DNA of 64,000 nt from Candidatus Methanoplasma sp. (lineage in GTDB: Archaea > Thermoplasmatota > Thermoplasmata > Methanomassiliicoccales > Methanomethylophilaceae), in assembly GCA_031256955.1 (NCBI GenBank), contig JAIRPP010000014.1, positions 1 to 64,000 of the forward strand. The letters are read 5' to 3'. The notes beneath the pieces are model-generated. The model saw nothing but the letters and a program-made list of their open reading frames with translations. It searched no databases and had not been told where the DNA came from. This document shows, piece after piece, positions 1-9,242 of this stretch. The translations under genes were made by a program, and so were the position numbers. The number at the start of each line of letters is the position of its first letter. The stretch's first letter is position 1.

Positions 1-3000
1 GTCGCCGTGACGGCGGCGGCCATAGGGAGCGGGTCCGGGAAGGTCCTGTTCCAGCAGAACGGGGCGTGGCAGGACTTCCCGTCCGGCGGGCTGCGCGTCC
101 CCAAGAACCACACCCTGCCGCTCGCGGCGGTAGAAGGCCAGGATTCCACCTTCATCTGGTGGGACGGCGCACTGTCGGGACATGCGCCTCAACAGAGCCT
201 GTCCGTGGGGACATCCGATAAGGAAGTCACCGCCAGGTTCGAGCCCGATGCGGACGTGGTGTCCGTGACGGCGACCGTGTCCGGCGACGGCGTCGGAAAG
301 GTCCAGTACTTCCAGAACAAAGTATGGCATGACTTCCCATCCGGCCCGCTGCACGTGCCGAGGAACTCCGCGCTCAGCGTGAGCGCGGCGCACGGGGACG
401 GCAGCGCGTTCGTCTGGTGGGACGGAGGGATCTACGGGCATCAGAACCCGTACGAGATCCTGAGCATAGCGGGCGATATGACCGTGAACGCCGTGTTCGC
501 GCCGAGCGCGGACATCGTGCAGGTGAATGCGACGACGGACGGCCCCGGTAAGGTCCAGTACGGGCTGAGCGGGGACCACTGGGTCGACTTCCCGTCCGGT
601 CCGCTGTACGTCCCGAAGAACATCTCCCTGCCCCTGAAGGCGGTCCCCACCGGCCAGGACTCCGTGTTCGTCTGGTGGACCGGGGCCCTCTCGGGCCAGC
701 AGGCGCAACAGGATATGGCCGTCGGCGAGTCCGGCGGGAGCGTGGCGGCGCAGTTCGAGCGCTCCTCCAACGTCGTGCTCGTAAGGGCGACGGCCGTAGG
801 GAACGGATCTGGAAAGGTCCAGTTCCAGCAGAACGGCATATCGCAGGACTTCCCGTCCGGCGGGCTGACCGTGCCTATCGGCTCGTTCCTGCCCCTGAAT
901 GCGGTCCAGAACGACGGGTCGGTGTTCCTGTGGTGGGCGGGCGACCTCTCCGGCCATGTGGCGGCGCAGACCCTGTCCGTAGGGGCCGCGAAGACCGTCA
1001 CGGCTAGGTTCGAGCCCGAGGCGGATGTGACCACCCTGACCGTAACCAAGACGGGGGACGGGATCGGAACAGTCACGTATCTCCAGGATGAGAAATGGCA
1101 CGACTTCCCGTCCGGTCCGCTGTACGTCCCGAAGAGCTCGTCCCTAGGGCTCCTGGCGGTGCCGGGCGACGAGAGCAGGTTCATCCGCTGGCAGGGCGCG
1201 GCGACCCCGACCCAGCCGCAGATAGACCAGGCGATCGGGCAGGCCCCGGTCTCCCTCGGCGTCATGTTCAGCAAGGCCGACGTCTTCACAATCAAGGCGC
1301 AGGTCTCAGGCGACGGCAAGGTCCAGTACCGCTCGGACCTCTCGGAAGACATATGGCGCGACTTCCCGTCGGAGGGCGTGAACGTCCTGCCGCACGAGAG
1401 CCTGATGGTGCAGGCGGTTTCGACATCCGGATCGGTGTTCGTCTGGTGGGACGGCGGCATCTACGGGCATCAGAACTCGTACACCATAGCCGACGTCGTC
1501 AGCGACATGACCGTGAAGGCGGTCTTCGTGGCGAGCGGCGGCACGACGCAGGTGAATGCGACGGCGGACGGCCCCGGCAAGGTCCAGTACGGGCTGAGCG
1601 GGGACCACTGGGTCGACTTCCCGTCCTCCGGGACCCTGACGGTGCCCAAGAACCACGCCCTGCCCCTGAAGGCCTCTCCGAGCGACGGCGCGGTCTTCGT
1701 CTGGTGGACCGGGGCCCTCTCGGGCCAGCAGGCCCGGCAGGACCTGGCCGTAGGCGAGTCCGGCGGGAGCGTCGCGGCTCAGTTCGCGTCGGGCTCGAGC
1801 GTCGTGCTCGTAAGGGCGACGACCACCGGCTACGGATCCGGAAAGGTCCAGTTCCAGCAGAACGGCATATCGCAGGACTTCCCGTCCGGCGGGCTGTACG
1901 TCCCGAAGAGCACTATCCTGCCTGTGATGGCGGTCGCGGGGGACGGCTCCGTGTTCCTGTGGTGGACCGGGGCCCTCTACGGCCAGGATGTTCAGCAGAA
2001 CCTGCAGGTCGGGACGGAGAACAGGATCGTCACGGCGCAGTTCGAGCCGTCGGCGAACGTGACCGCCCTGACCGTGACCAAGACCGGCGACGGCGTCGGA
2101 TACGTCCAATACTTCCAGAACAACGACTGGAGGGACCTCCCGCTGCCCGGGACGCTGAAAGTGCTGAAGGGCTCGTCCCTCGGGCTGCTGGCGGTCCCCG
2201 GCGAGGAGAGCCGGTTCATCCGCTGGCAGGGCGCGGCGACCCCGACCCAGCCGCAGATAGACCAGGCGATCGGGCAGGACCCCGTTTCCATCGGCGTCAT
2301 GTTCAGCAAGGCGGACGTCTTCACCGTCAAGGCGAAGGTCTCAGGCGACGGCAAGGTCCAGTACGAGATGAACGGCGATTTGTACGACTTCCCGTCGGAG
2401 GGCGTGAACGTCAATCCCCACGAGAGCCTGAAGGTGCTGGCCGTGGCCGGCGACGGCGCGGTCTTCGTCTGGTGGGACGGCGGCATCTACGGGCACGTCA
2501 ACCCGTACACCATAATCGACATAGTCCACGACATCGAAGTGAGGGCTGTGTTCTCCGCCGAGACCGGCGTGACGACGGTGACGGCCTCGACGGTCGGCGA
2601 CGGCAAGGTCCAGTACGGGCTGAGCGGGGGTCACTGGGTGGACTTCCCGTCCGGCTCGCTTACCGCGCCCAAGGACTCGCCCCTGCCTGTCAGGGCGGTC
2701 CCGCAGAGCGGGAGCGAGTTCGTGTCCTGGGCGGGGGGCGGGCTCAGCCCGACCCCGGCTCAGCAGAGCCTGTCCGTCGGATCGTCCCCAGTGGCCATAA
2801 CCGCGACGTTCTCAAGCGACGCGGTCTACTCCATATCCCTCTCCGCCACGGCGGGAGGCTACATAGAGTACTACGACGGCTCGGGCTGGATCCTGTTCCC
2901 GGCGTCCGGGATGCAGGCGACCTCCGGCTCCGAGCTGAGTGTGAGGGCGGTCCCAAGCGACTCGTCGCACGTGTTCAGCCTCTGGACCGGGGACCTCACC

Positions 3001-6000
3001 TTCCTGGAACCCGGGCTGGCCCTGACCGTGACCAAGGACATAACCGCCCAGGCGGAGTTCCTGGAGAGGAGCTCCGCGGCGAAGCTTACGGCTTCCGCCG
3101 ACGGGACCGGCTCCGGGACCGTCCAGCTGGAGAACGGCTACGACTGGCGCGACGTGCCGGCCGCGGGAGTCTGGCTCGCGCTGGATTCCACCGCGAGCGT
3201 CAGGGCATCCGCGACGTCCGGCGTGTTCGTCTGGTGGACCGGGGACCTCGACAGCCTCTCGGCCGAAGAGACGGTGCCCATGACAAGGGACAGGGACGTG
3301 ACCGCGAGGTTCGAGCCCCTGTCCGCGACGCACACCCTGACCGCATCCGCGGCAGGCGGCGGGACGGTCATGTTCCAGCACGGTACGTGGCGGCCGTTCC
3401 CGTCCTCCGGGCGCATAACAGTGCCCGCAGGGGAGTACATGGACGTGACGGCGGTAGACGGCGCGGGGACCTTCGTCTGGTGGACCGGCTCGATCGACGC
3501 GATAGACAGGGATCCCTCGGTCTTCATGGACGGGGACAAGTCCATAGTCGCGAACTTCTACGAGACGGTCTACGAGGTGTCCGTGGAAAAGACGGGCACC
3601 GGCGGAGGCAACGTGTACGTCATGCACGGATCCTGGCACGAGTTCCCCTCGTCCGGGAAGATGCTCGTCCCCGCCGGGGACCTGGAGCTGTCCGTGTCCG
3701 TGGCCCACGGGAGCGCGTTCGTCTGGTGGACCGGGGACCTGTCGGGCTCCGCGAGCCCGGAGACCCTCTCGGTGGACGGGGACAAGTCCGTCTCCGCGTG
3801 GATCTACAAGGAATCCGACCTCACGACGGTCTCCGCCTCCAAGGCGGGGAGCGGCTCCGGGGCGATATACTACAAGCAGCTGGAGGCGGACCAGTCGTGG
3901 CTGGAGTTCCCGTCCGGCGCGCTGACCGTGCCCAAGGGACACGGCCTGCGCCTGAGCGCGGCCCCCGCGGCCGGCAGCTCGTTCGTCTCCTGGTCGGGAG
4001 GCGGGCTCAGCCCCGCCGTCCCCGAGCAGACGCTGTCCGTCGGCGATTCGCCGGCGGCGGTCACCGCGACGTTCTCGAGCGGCGCGGTCTACAACATATC
4101 CCTCTCCGCCACGGCGGGGGGATACATAGAGTACCATGACGGCTCGGGCTGGATCCAGTTCCCGGCGTCCGGGATGCAGGCGACCTCCGGCTCCGAGCTG
4201 AGTGTGAGGGCGGTCCCAAGCGACTCGTCGCACGTGTTCAGCCTCTGGACGGGAGGGCTCACCTTCCTGGAACCCGGGCTGGCCCTGACCGTGACCAAGG
4301 ACATAACCGCCCAGGCCGAGTTCCTGGAGAGGGGCTCCGCGGCGAAGCTTACGGCTTCCGCCGACGGGACCGGCTCCGGGACCGTCCAGCTGGAGAACGG
4401 CGAGGACTGGCGCGACGTGCCGGCCGGCGGAGTCTGGCTCGCGCTGGATTCCACCGCGAGCGTCAGGGCATCCGCGACGTCGGGCGTGTTCGTCTGGTGG
4501 TCCGGGGACCTCGACAGCCTCTCGGCCGAAGAGACGGTGCCCATGGCAGGGGACAGGTCGATAGTGGCGGAGTTCTACCTCATGGCGGACACCGTCCTGG
4601 TGTCCGCGTCCAAAACCGGGGAGGGCTCGGGAAGCGTCATGTACCAGCACGGATCATGGCGCGAGTTCCCCGCGTCCGGGGAGCTGAGGGCGCCGAAGGG
4701 CGCGAGCCTCGGCATCCTGGCCTCCGCGGGCTCGGACAGCGAGTTCATAGAGTGGACCAATGCCCTCAGCGGGCAGACGGCCCAGCAGCAGCTGGCCCTG
4801 GACGGGGACAAGGAAGCGACGGCCAGGTTCGAGCCTTCCTCGAACGTAGCCACCCTCTCGGTGACGACGTCCGGCGGAGGGTCCGGAGAGGTCATGTACT
4901 TCCAGAACTACGGATGGCGCTCGCTCCCCGCGTCCGGGGACCTCAAGGTCGTCAAGGGCTCCCAGGTTACCCTGGGCGCGTTCGCCGACGGCGGGAGCAT
5001 CCTCCTGTGGTGGACCGGCGCCATCGGCGGGCAGGAGAGCCTGCCCGCGGCGTTCGCCGTGTCGGGCGACGACTACGTCGACGCCGAGTTCGAGCTGGAA
5101 TCCAAAGTGATCAAGGTGATCGCGGAGACCTCCGGCAACGGGACGGGCCGCATAGAGTTCCACCAGAACGGCGCGTGGCAGGCGTTCCCGTCCTCCGGGC
5201 TGTTCGTGAAGACGGGCGAGGACCTGAGGGTCGACGCCATACCGGACGACGGATGCGAGTTCGTGTCCTGGTCCGGCGGAGGCCTCAGCCACTCGTCGCC
5301 CTCGTCCGACCAGACCATGACCGCGGGCGCCTCCAGCGTGACCATCACGGCGGAGTTCACCAGCGACGTGGTCTACACCGTGTCCCTCTCCGCCACGGCG
5401 GGAGGACACATAGAGTACTACGACGGCTCCGGATGGGCCGCGTTCCCGTCCGCGGGCATGCAGGTCCCGTCCGGGACGCAGATGCAGGTCAGGGCGGTCG
5501 ATGACGGGTCGCACGTGTTCAGCCTCTGGACCGGGGACCTCACCTTCCTGGAACCCGGGCTGGCCCTGACCGTGACCAAGAGCATAACCGCCCAGGCGGA
5601 GTTCCTGGATCCGTCGTCCGCGGCGAAGCTTACGGCTTCCGCCGGCGGGACCGGCTCCGGGACCGTCCAGCTGAAGAACGGCGAGGACTGGCGCGACGTG
5701 CCGGCCGCGGGAGTCTGGCTCAGTCTGGGCTTCTCCGCCGAGGTCAGGGCCTACGCGTCCGACGGCAGCGTGTTCGTCTGGTGGACCGGGCATCTTTCCG
5801 GTCCGCAGGCGCGGCAGGCGGTCGCGATGACGGAGAACAGGAGCGTGACTGCGGAGTTCTACCCGTCCGACAGGGTCGTCAGGGTGACGGCCTCCGTCGA
5901 CGGGGCGGGCTCCGGCAAGATCCTGTTCTTCCAGAACGACACATGGCAGGACTTCCCCGCATCGGGGACCCTGACGGTGCCCAAGGGCTTCGACCTCAAG

Positions 6001-8390
6001 ATGGAGGCGTCGGCGACAGTCGGCGTGTTCGTCTGGTGGACCAAGAGCCTATCCGGCCCGGATGCCAGGCAGGTGCTGGCGGTCGGCGATTCGGACAAAG
6101 AAGCGACGGCCCTGTTCGAGCAGGAGTCCGGCGTCACGACCGTGACCGCCGCGGCCACCGGCCAGGGCAAGGTCGCCTTCCGCCAGAACGACACATGGCA
6201 GGACTTCCCGGCCTCGGGGACCCTGACCGTGCCCAAGGGCTTCAAGCTCCCGGTGGAGGCGGTCGCCGCTTCGGACACGTTCGTCTGGTGGGTCAAGGAC
6301 CTATCCGGCCCGCAGCCGGCTCAGATCCTGTCCGTGGGGGCCGGTCCCGCCGTGATCGAGGCGGTGTTCAAGCCCGCGTCGGACCTCGCGACGGTGACCG
6401 CGATCGTCGACGGGCCCGGCAAGATCCTGTTCTTCCAGAACGACACATGGCAGGACTTCCCGGCATCGGGGACCCTGACCGTGCCCAAGGGCTTCAGCCT
6501 CCCGGTGGAGGCGTTCTCCCCGTCCGGCGTCTTCCTCTGGTGGACCGAGGACCTTTCCGGGCAGGACGCCGCGCAGACGCTGGCGGTCGGGGATTCGGAC
6601 AAGGAGATACGCGCCCAGTTCGCGCTGGCTTCGGACGTCGTCGAGGTGGCGGCGTCCGTGATCAGCGGCGACGGGGAGGTCATGTTCTACCAGAACAAAG
6701 CATGGCAGGCGTTCCCAGCCTCGGGCTCCATAAAGGCGCTCAAGAACTCGACGTTGAGCCTGACGGGCCATGCGGGGGACGGCAGCGTCTTCCTCTGGTG
6801 GACCGGGGCCCTCTCCGGGCAGGACGTCACGCAGTATCTTGCCGTGGGCACCGAGAACAAGAGCGTCCAGGCCGAGTTCGACCTGGAGTCCAACACGGTC
6901 ATGGCCTCCGCCTCGACCGTGGGCTCCGGCAAGGTCGTCTTCCACCAGAACAACATATGGCAGGACTTCCCGTCCTCCGGGCTGAGGGTATCCAAGGGCT
7001 TCTCCTTCCTGGTGGAGGCGGTGGCCGTAGGCGACAGCTCGTTCGTCTCGTGGTCCGGGGACCTCTCCGGCCCGGATGCCAGGCAGGCGCTGGCGGTCGG
7101 ATCCTCGCCCGCGGCGATAACCGCGACGTTCACGAGCGACGCGATCTACACCGTGTCCCTCTCCGCCACGGCGGGGGGACACATAGAGTACTACGACGGC
7201 TCGAGCTGGATCCCGTTCCCGTCCTCCGGCCTGCAGGTCCCGTCCGGGACGCAGATGCAGGTCAGGGCGGTCGATGACGGGTCGCACGTGTTCAGCCTCT
7301 GGACCGGCGGCCTGACCTTCCTGGAACCCGATCTGGCCCTGACCGTGACCAAGAACATAACAGCCCAGGCGGAGTTCCTGGATCCGTCGTCCGCGGCGAA
7401 GCTGACGGCTTCCGCCTCCGGATCCGGATCCGGCACCGTCCAGCTGAAGAACGGCATCGACTGGCGCGACGTGCCGGCCGCGGGAGTCTGGCTCGCGCTG
7501 GATTCCGCCGCGAGCGTCAGGGCATCCGCGACGTCGGGCGTGTTCGTCTGGTGGACCGGGGACCTCGACAGCCTCTCGGTCGAAGAGACGGTGCCCATGG
7601 CAGGGGACAGGGACGTGACCGCGAGGTTCGAGCCCCTGTCCGCGACGCGCACAGTCGCGGCGTCCGTGGACGGATCCGGGTACGTGCAGTTCCTGCACGG
7701 GACGTGGCATGCGTTCCCGCCCTCCGGGACGGTCAGGGTGCCCGCGGGAGAGCCGCTCCAGATAAAGGCGGTCGCCTCTGCGGGGGTCTTCTCCTACTGG
7801 AGCGGCGACGCGACCGGATACGCGAGCGACTCCGTCACGCTGGACATGGCCCGCGACTACGCCGTCGCGGCGCACTTCACCGGCGTGGCGTACAGCTCCC
7901 TGACGGTGCGCGTGGCCGAAGGTTCCGGGACGGTGACCGCCCGCGTGGGCGGAACGGACGTCGCCCTCATCGACGGCGTCGCGCTCAACCTCACCAAGGG
8001 ATCGCAGGTCCAGCTGACCCCCTCGGCGTCCGCCGGGAGGTTCTCGTACTGGTCCGGCGACCTGGCGGGCAACGCCAGCCCCGCGGCGGTATCCATGGAT
8101 TCCGGCAAGTCCATAGACGCGTACTTCACCGACGGCCTGAACGACCGCTCGCTGACCGTGTCCGTGACGGGCGCGGGCAGGGTGTCCGTGACGGTGGGGT
8201 CGGCGGAGTTCGGATACTCGTCCGTCCTATGGCTCTCCGACGGCAAGGGCGTCTCGCTCCATGCCTCGGCCACGAACCAGGCCTATTCCTTCGCCGGATG
8301 GTCCGGGGACAAGACCGAATCGTCCCCGACCCTGTCCTTCGCGATGGACGCGAGCATATCCGTGACCGCCGTCTTCGAGACGCACATGGC
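1..8390 (+). repeat. Tandem ~255-bp coding repeats (33 units)
   Basis: The coding sequence consists of about 33 direct repeats of ~255 bp, each encoding one ~85-residue InlB-B-like unit. Units 2 to 10 show a higher-order period of four units (~1.03 kb): the FVWWDGGIYG unit recurs near 409, 1438 and 2467, and the FIRWQGAATP unit near 1180 and 2218. A three-unit cassette (SW-GGGLS, FSLWTG-LTFLEP, DWRDVPA) recurs near 2719, 3979, 5258 and 7040, and the copies near 2810 and 4070 are almost identical at the DNA level. Confidence 0.85.
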
Positions 8391-9069
8391 TCCGGAGCAC
8401 ACCATCTACGCCTACACCGACGGCCACGCCGACGCGTCCCCCGGGACCGGGAGCATGGTGGTCCAGAGGGGCGGCTCGGTGACGTACGCGTTCACCGCCC
8501 GGGAGGGATGGGTCCTGTCCGCCGTGACGGTGGACGGCGTCGACATCGAGATGGCGGCGGATTCGGAGGCGTATTCCTACACCTTCTGGAACGTCTCGTC
8601 CAACCACACCATCGGGGTCAGGTGCGCGGAGCGCACAGAGGCCCCCGGAGGGGACGGGGAGCCCGGAGAAGGCGGCGATCCCGGCCCCGGCGGGGACGGG
8701 GACGGTAATGGCGGAGGCGAAGGCGGCGGGGGGCAGCCCTCCTCGCCCGGAGCCCCGTCCCCCATCTTCGCGGCGGCGGTGTTCCTGGTGCTGGTGACCG
8801 TGTTGACGGCCATACTGTGGCTGTTCTTCGCGGCGGCGTACAACTCGATCGACGTGGTCATCGAGGCCGACAGCAGGGAGAAGATCTCCGGCAAGTCCAA
8901 GGCGCGCAGGCACAAGGCGTACTCGTTCTCCGTGAGGGAGGGGTACGTCGCGTTCTACCGCGTCGGCGACGGCGCCTGGAAGAAGCCCGCCTCCGCCGAG
9001 GGCGGGAGGCTCGAGGTGCCGGCGGAGGACGTCGAGAGGAAGCTGACCCTCAAGGCGGTCCTGGACTGA
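1..9069 (+). CDS. Giant tandem InlB-B-like repeat surface protein (5'-truncated by window edge)
   Basis: The reading frame is open from the first base and the first codons already match the repeat consensus, so the true start lies upstream and the GTG at position 7 is internal. The visible 3022 residues are tandem ~85-residue units of the pattern GSGKVQF-QNG-W-DFPSG-L-VPK, then FVWWTGDLSG, then a V-AEF ending. This fits the divergent InlB B-repeat (Flg_new_2-like) family of secreted adhesins. I count 33 units by the F-x-W/WW-x-G core. After them come a Gly/Asp-rich spacer (about 8641-8740), one hydrophobic helix (about 8755-8845) and a basic C-terminal tail with a GKSKARR motif. The topology is therefore outside repeats, one anchor and a cytosolic tail. 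It is paralogous to the next giant gene at 10821-28799. The function is probably adhesion or cell-surface contact, but the ligand is unknown. Confidence 0.9.
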   Translation, partial: VAVTAAAIGSGSGKVLFQQNGAWQDFPSGGLRVPKNHTLPLAAVEGQDSTFIWWDGALSGHAPQQSLSVGTSDKEVTARFEPDADVVSVTATVSGDGVGKVQYFQNKVWHDFPSGPLHVPRNSALSVSAAHGDGSAFVWWDGGIYGHQNPYEILSIAGDMTVNAVFAPSADIVQVNATTDGPGKVQYGLSGDHWVDFPSGPLYVPKNISLPLKAVPTGQDSVFVWWTGALSGQQAQQDMAVGESGGSVAAQFERSSNVVLVRATAVGNGSGKVQFQQNGISQDFPSGGLTVPIGSFLPLNAVQNDGSVFLWWAGDLSGHVAAQTLSVGAAKTVTARFEPEADVTTLTVTKTGDGIGTVTYLQDEKWHDFPSGPLYVPKSSSLGLLAVPGDESRFIRWQGAATPTQPQIDQAIGQAPVSLGVMFSKADVFTIKAQVSGDGKVQYRSDLSEDIWRDFPSEGVNVLPHESLMVQAVSTSGSVFVWWDGGIYGHQNSYTIADVVSDMTVKAVFVASGGTTQVNATADGPGKVQYGLSGDHWVDFPSSGTLTVPKNHALPLKASPSDGAVFVWWTGALSGQQARQDLAVGESGGSVAAQFASGSSVVLVRATTTGYGSGKVQFQQNGISQDFPSGGLYVPKSTILPVMAVAGDGSVFLWWTGALYGQDVQQNLQVGTENRIVTAQFEPSANVTALTVTKTGDGVGYVQYFQNNDWRDLPLPGTLKVLKGSSLGLLAVPGEESRFIRWQGAATPTQPQIDQAIGQDPVSIGVMFSKADVFTVKAKVSGDGKVQYEMNGDLYDFPSEGVNVNPHESLKVLAVAGDGAVFVWWDGGIYGHVNPYTIIDIVHDIEVRAVFSAETGVTTVTASTVGDGKVQYGLSGGHWVDFPSGSLTAPKDSPLPVRAVPQSGSEFVSWAGGGLSPTPAQQSLSVGSSPVAITATFSSDAVYSISLSATAGGYIEYYDGSGWILFPASGMQATSGSELSVRAVPSDSSHVFSLWTGDLTFLEPGLALTVTKDITAQAEFLERSSAAKLTASADGTGSGTVQLENGYDWRDVPAAGVWLALDSTASVRASATSGVFVWWTGDLDSLSAEETVPMTRDRDVTARFEPLSATHTLTASAAGGGTVMFQHGTWRPFPSSGRITVPAGEYMDVTAVDGAGTFVWWTGSIDAIDRDPSVFMDGDKSIVANFYETVYEVSVEKTGTGGGNVYVMHGSWHEFPSSGKMLVPAGDLELSVSVAHGSAFVWWTGDLSGSASPETLSVDGDKSVSAWIYKESDLTTVSASKAGSGSGAIYYKQLEADQSWLEFPSGALTVPKGHGLRLSAAPAAGSSFVSWSGGGLSPAVPEQTLSVGDSPAAVTATFSSGAVYNISLSATAGGYIEYHDGSGWIQFPASGMQATSGSELSVRAVPSDSSHVFSLWTGGLTFLEPGLALTVTKDITAQAEFLERGSAAKLTASADGTGSGTVQLENGEDWRDVPAGGVWLALDSTASVRASATSGVFVWWSGDLDSLSAEETVPMAGDRSIVAEFYLMADTVLVSASKTGEGSGSVMYQHGSWREFPASGELRAPKGASLGILASAGSDSEFIEWTNALSGQTAQQQLALDGDKEATARFEPSSNVATLSVTTSGGGSGEVMYFQNYGWRSLPASGDLKVVKGSQVTLGAFADGGSILLWWTGAIGGQESLPAAFAVSGDDYVDAEFELESKVIKVIAETSGNGTGRIEFHQNGAWQAFPSSGLFVKTGEDLRVDAIPDDGCEFVSWSGGGLSHSSPSSDQTMTAGASSVTITAEFTSDVVYTVSLSATAGGHIEYYDGSGWAAFPSAGMQVPSGTQMQVRAVDDGSHVFSLWTGDLTFLEPGLALTVTKSITAQAEFLDPSSAAKLTASAGGTGSGTVQLKNGEDWRDVPAAGVWLSLGFSAEVRAYASDGSVFVWWTGHLSGPQARQAVAMTENRSVTAEFYPSDRVVRVTASVDGAGSGKILFFQNDTWQDFPASGTLTVPKGFDLKMEASATVGVFVWWTKSLSGPDARQVLAVGDSDKEATALFEQESGVTTVTAAATGQGKVAFRQNDTWQDFPASGTLTVPKGFKLPVEAVAASDTFVWWVKDLSGPQPAQILSVGAGPAVIEAVFKPASDLATVTAIVDGPGKILFFQNDTWQDFPASGTLTVPKGFSLPVEAFSPSGVFLWWTEDLSGQDAAQTLAVGDSDKEIRAQFALASDVVEVAASVISGDGEVMFYQNKAWQAFPASGSIKALKNSTLSLTGHAGDGSVFLWWTGALSGQDVTQYLAVGTENKSVQAEFDLESNTVMASASTVGSGKVVFHQNNIWQDFPSSGLRVSKGFSFLVEAVAVGDSSFVSWSGDLSGPDARQALAVGSSPAAITATFTSDAIYTVSLSATAGGHIEYYDGSSWIPFPSSGLQVPSGTQMQVRAVDDGSHVFSLWTGGLTFLEPDLALTVTKNITAQAEFLDPSSAAKLTASASGSGSGTVQLKNGIDWRDVPAAGVWLALDSAASVRASATSGVFVWWTGDLDSLSVEETVPMAGDRDVTARFEPLSATRTVAASVDGSGYVQFLHGTWHAFPPSGTVRVPAGEPLQIKAVASAGVFSYWSGDATGYASDSVTLDMARDYAVAAHFTGVAYSSLTVRVAEGSGTVTARVGGTDVALIDGVALNLTKGSQVQLTPSASAGRFSYWSGDLAGNASPAAVSMDSGKSIDAYFTDGLNDRSLTVSVTGAGRVSVTVGSAEFGYSSVLWLSDGKGVSLHASATNQAYSFAGWSGDKTESSPTLSFAMDASISVTAVFETHMAPEHTIYAYTDGHADASPGTGSMVVQRGGSVTYAFTAREGWVLSAVTVDGVDIEMAADSEAYSYTFWNVSSNHTIGVRCAERTEAPGGDGEPGEGGDPGPGGDGDGNGGGEGGGGQPSSPGAPSPIFAAAVFLVLVTVLTAILWLFFAAAYNSIDVVIEADSREKISGKSKARRHKAYSFSVREGYVAFYRVGDGAWKKPASAEGGRLEVPAEDVERKLTLKAVLD
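8755..9066 (+). other. Membrane anchor and conserved cytosolic tail domain of giant protein 1
   Basis: A single hydrophobic helix rich in A, V and L is followed by about 70 residues with IDVVIEAD, then GKSKARRHKAYSFSV and YRVGDGAWKKPA. The same layout and motifs close the second giant protein (28500-28796). The basic KARR cluster just after the helix fits the positive-inside rule, so I infer that the tail is cytosolic. I do not recognise the domain. Confidence 0.7.
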
Positions 9070-9103
9070 TGAGGCGGCTCTCCGGACAAACCCCTTAGAC
9101 AAA

Positions 9104-9120
9104 CCACTTCCTTTTTCTTC
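9104..9120 (+). terminator. T-rich putative terminator after giant gene 1
   Basis: A pyrimidine/T-rich tract (ACTTCCTTTTTCTTCC) lies about 40 nt after the stop of the first giant gene, without a hairpin. This is the usual form of an archaeal intrinsic terminator. Confidence 0.45.
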
Positions 9121-9242
9121 CATGGAGGTGCGCTCTCAAACAGGCGCGATTTCAATGGGCGGATGCATATTTGTCTGGACCAATACGTAAAATATCGGTA
9201 GCGAGATATCCGATCATGTCAAAAAATCCCGAGGTGGGGGAG

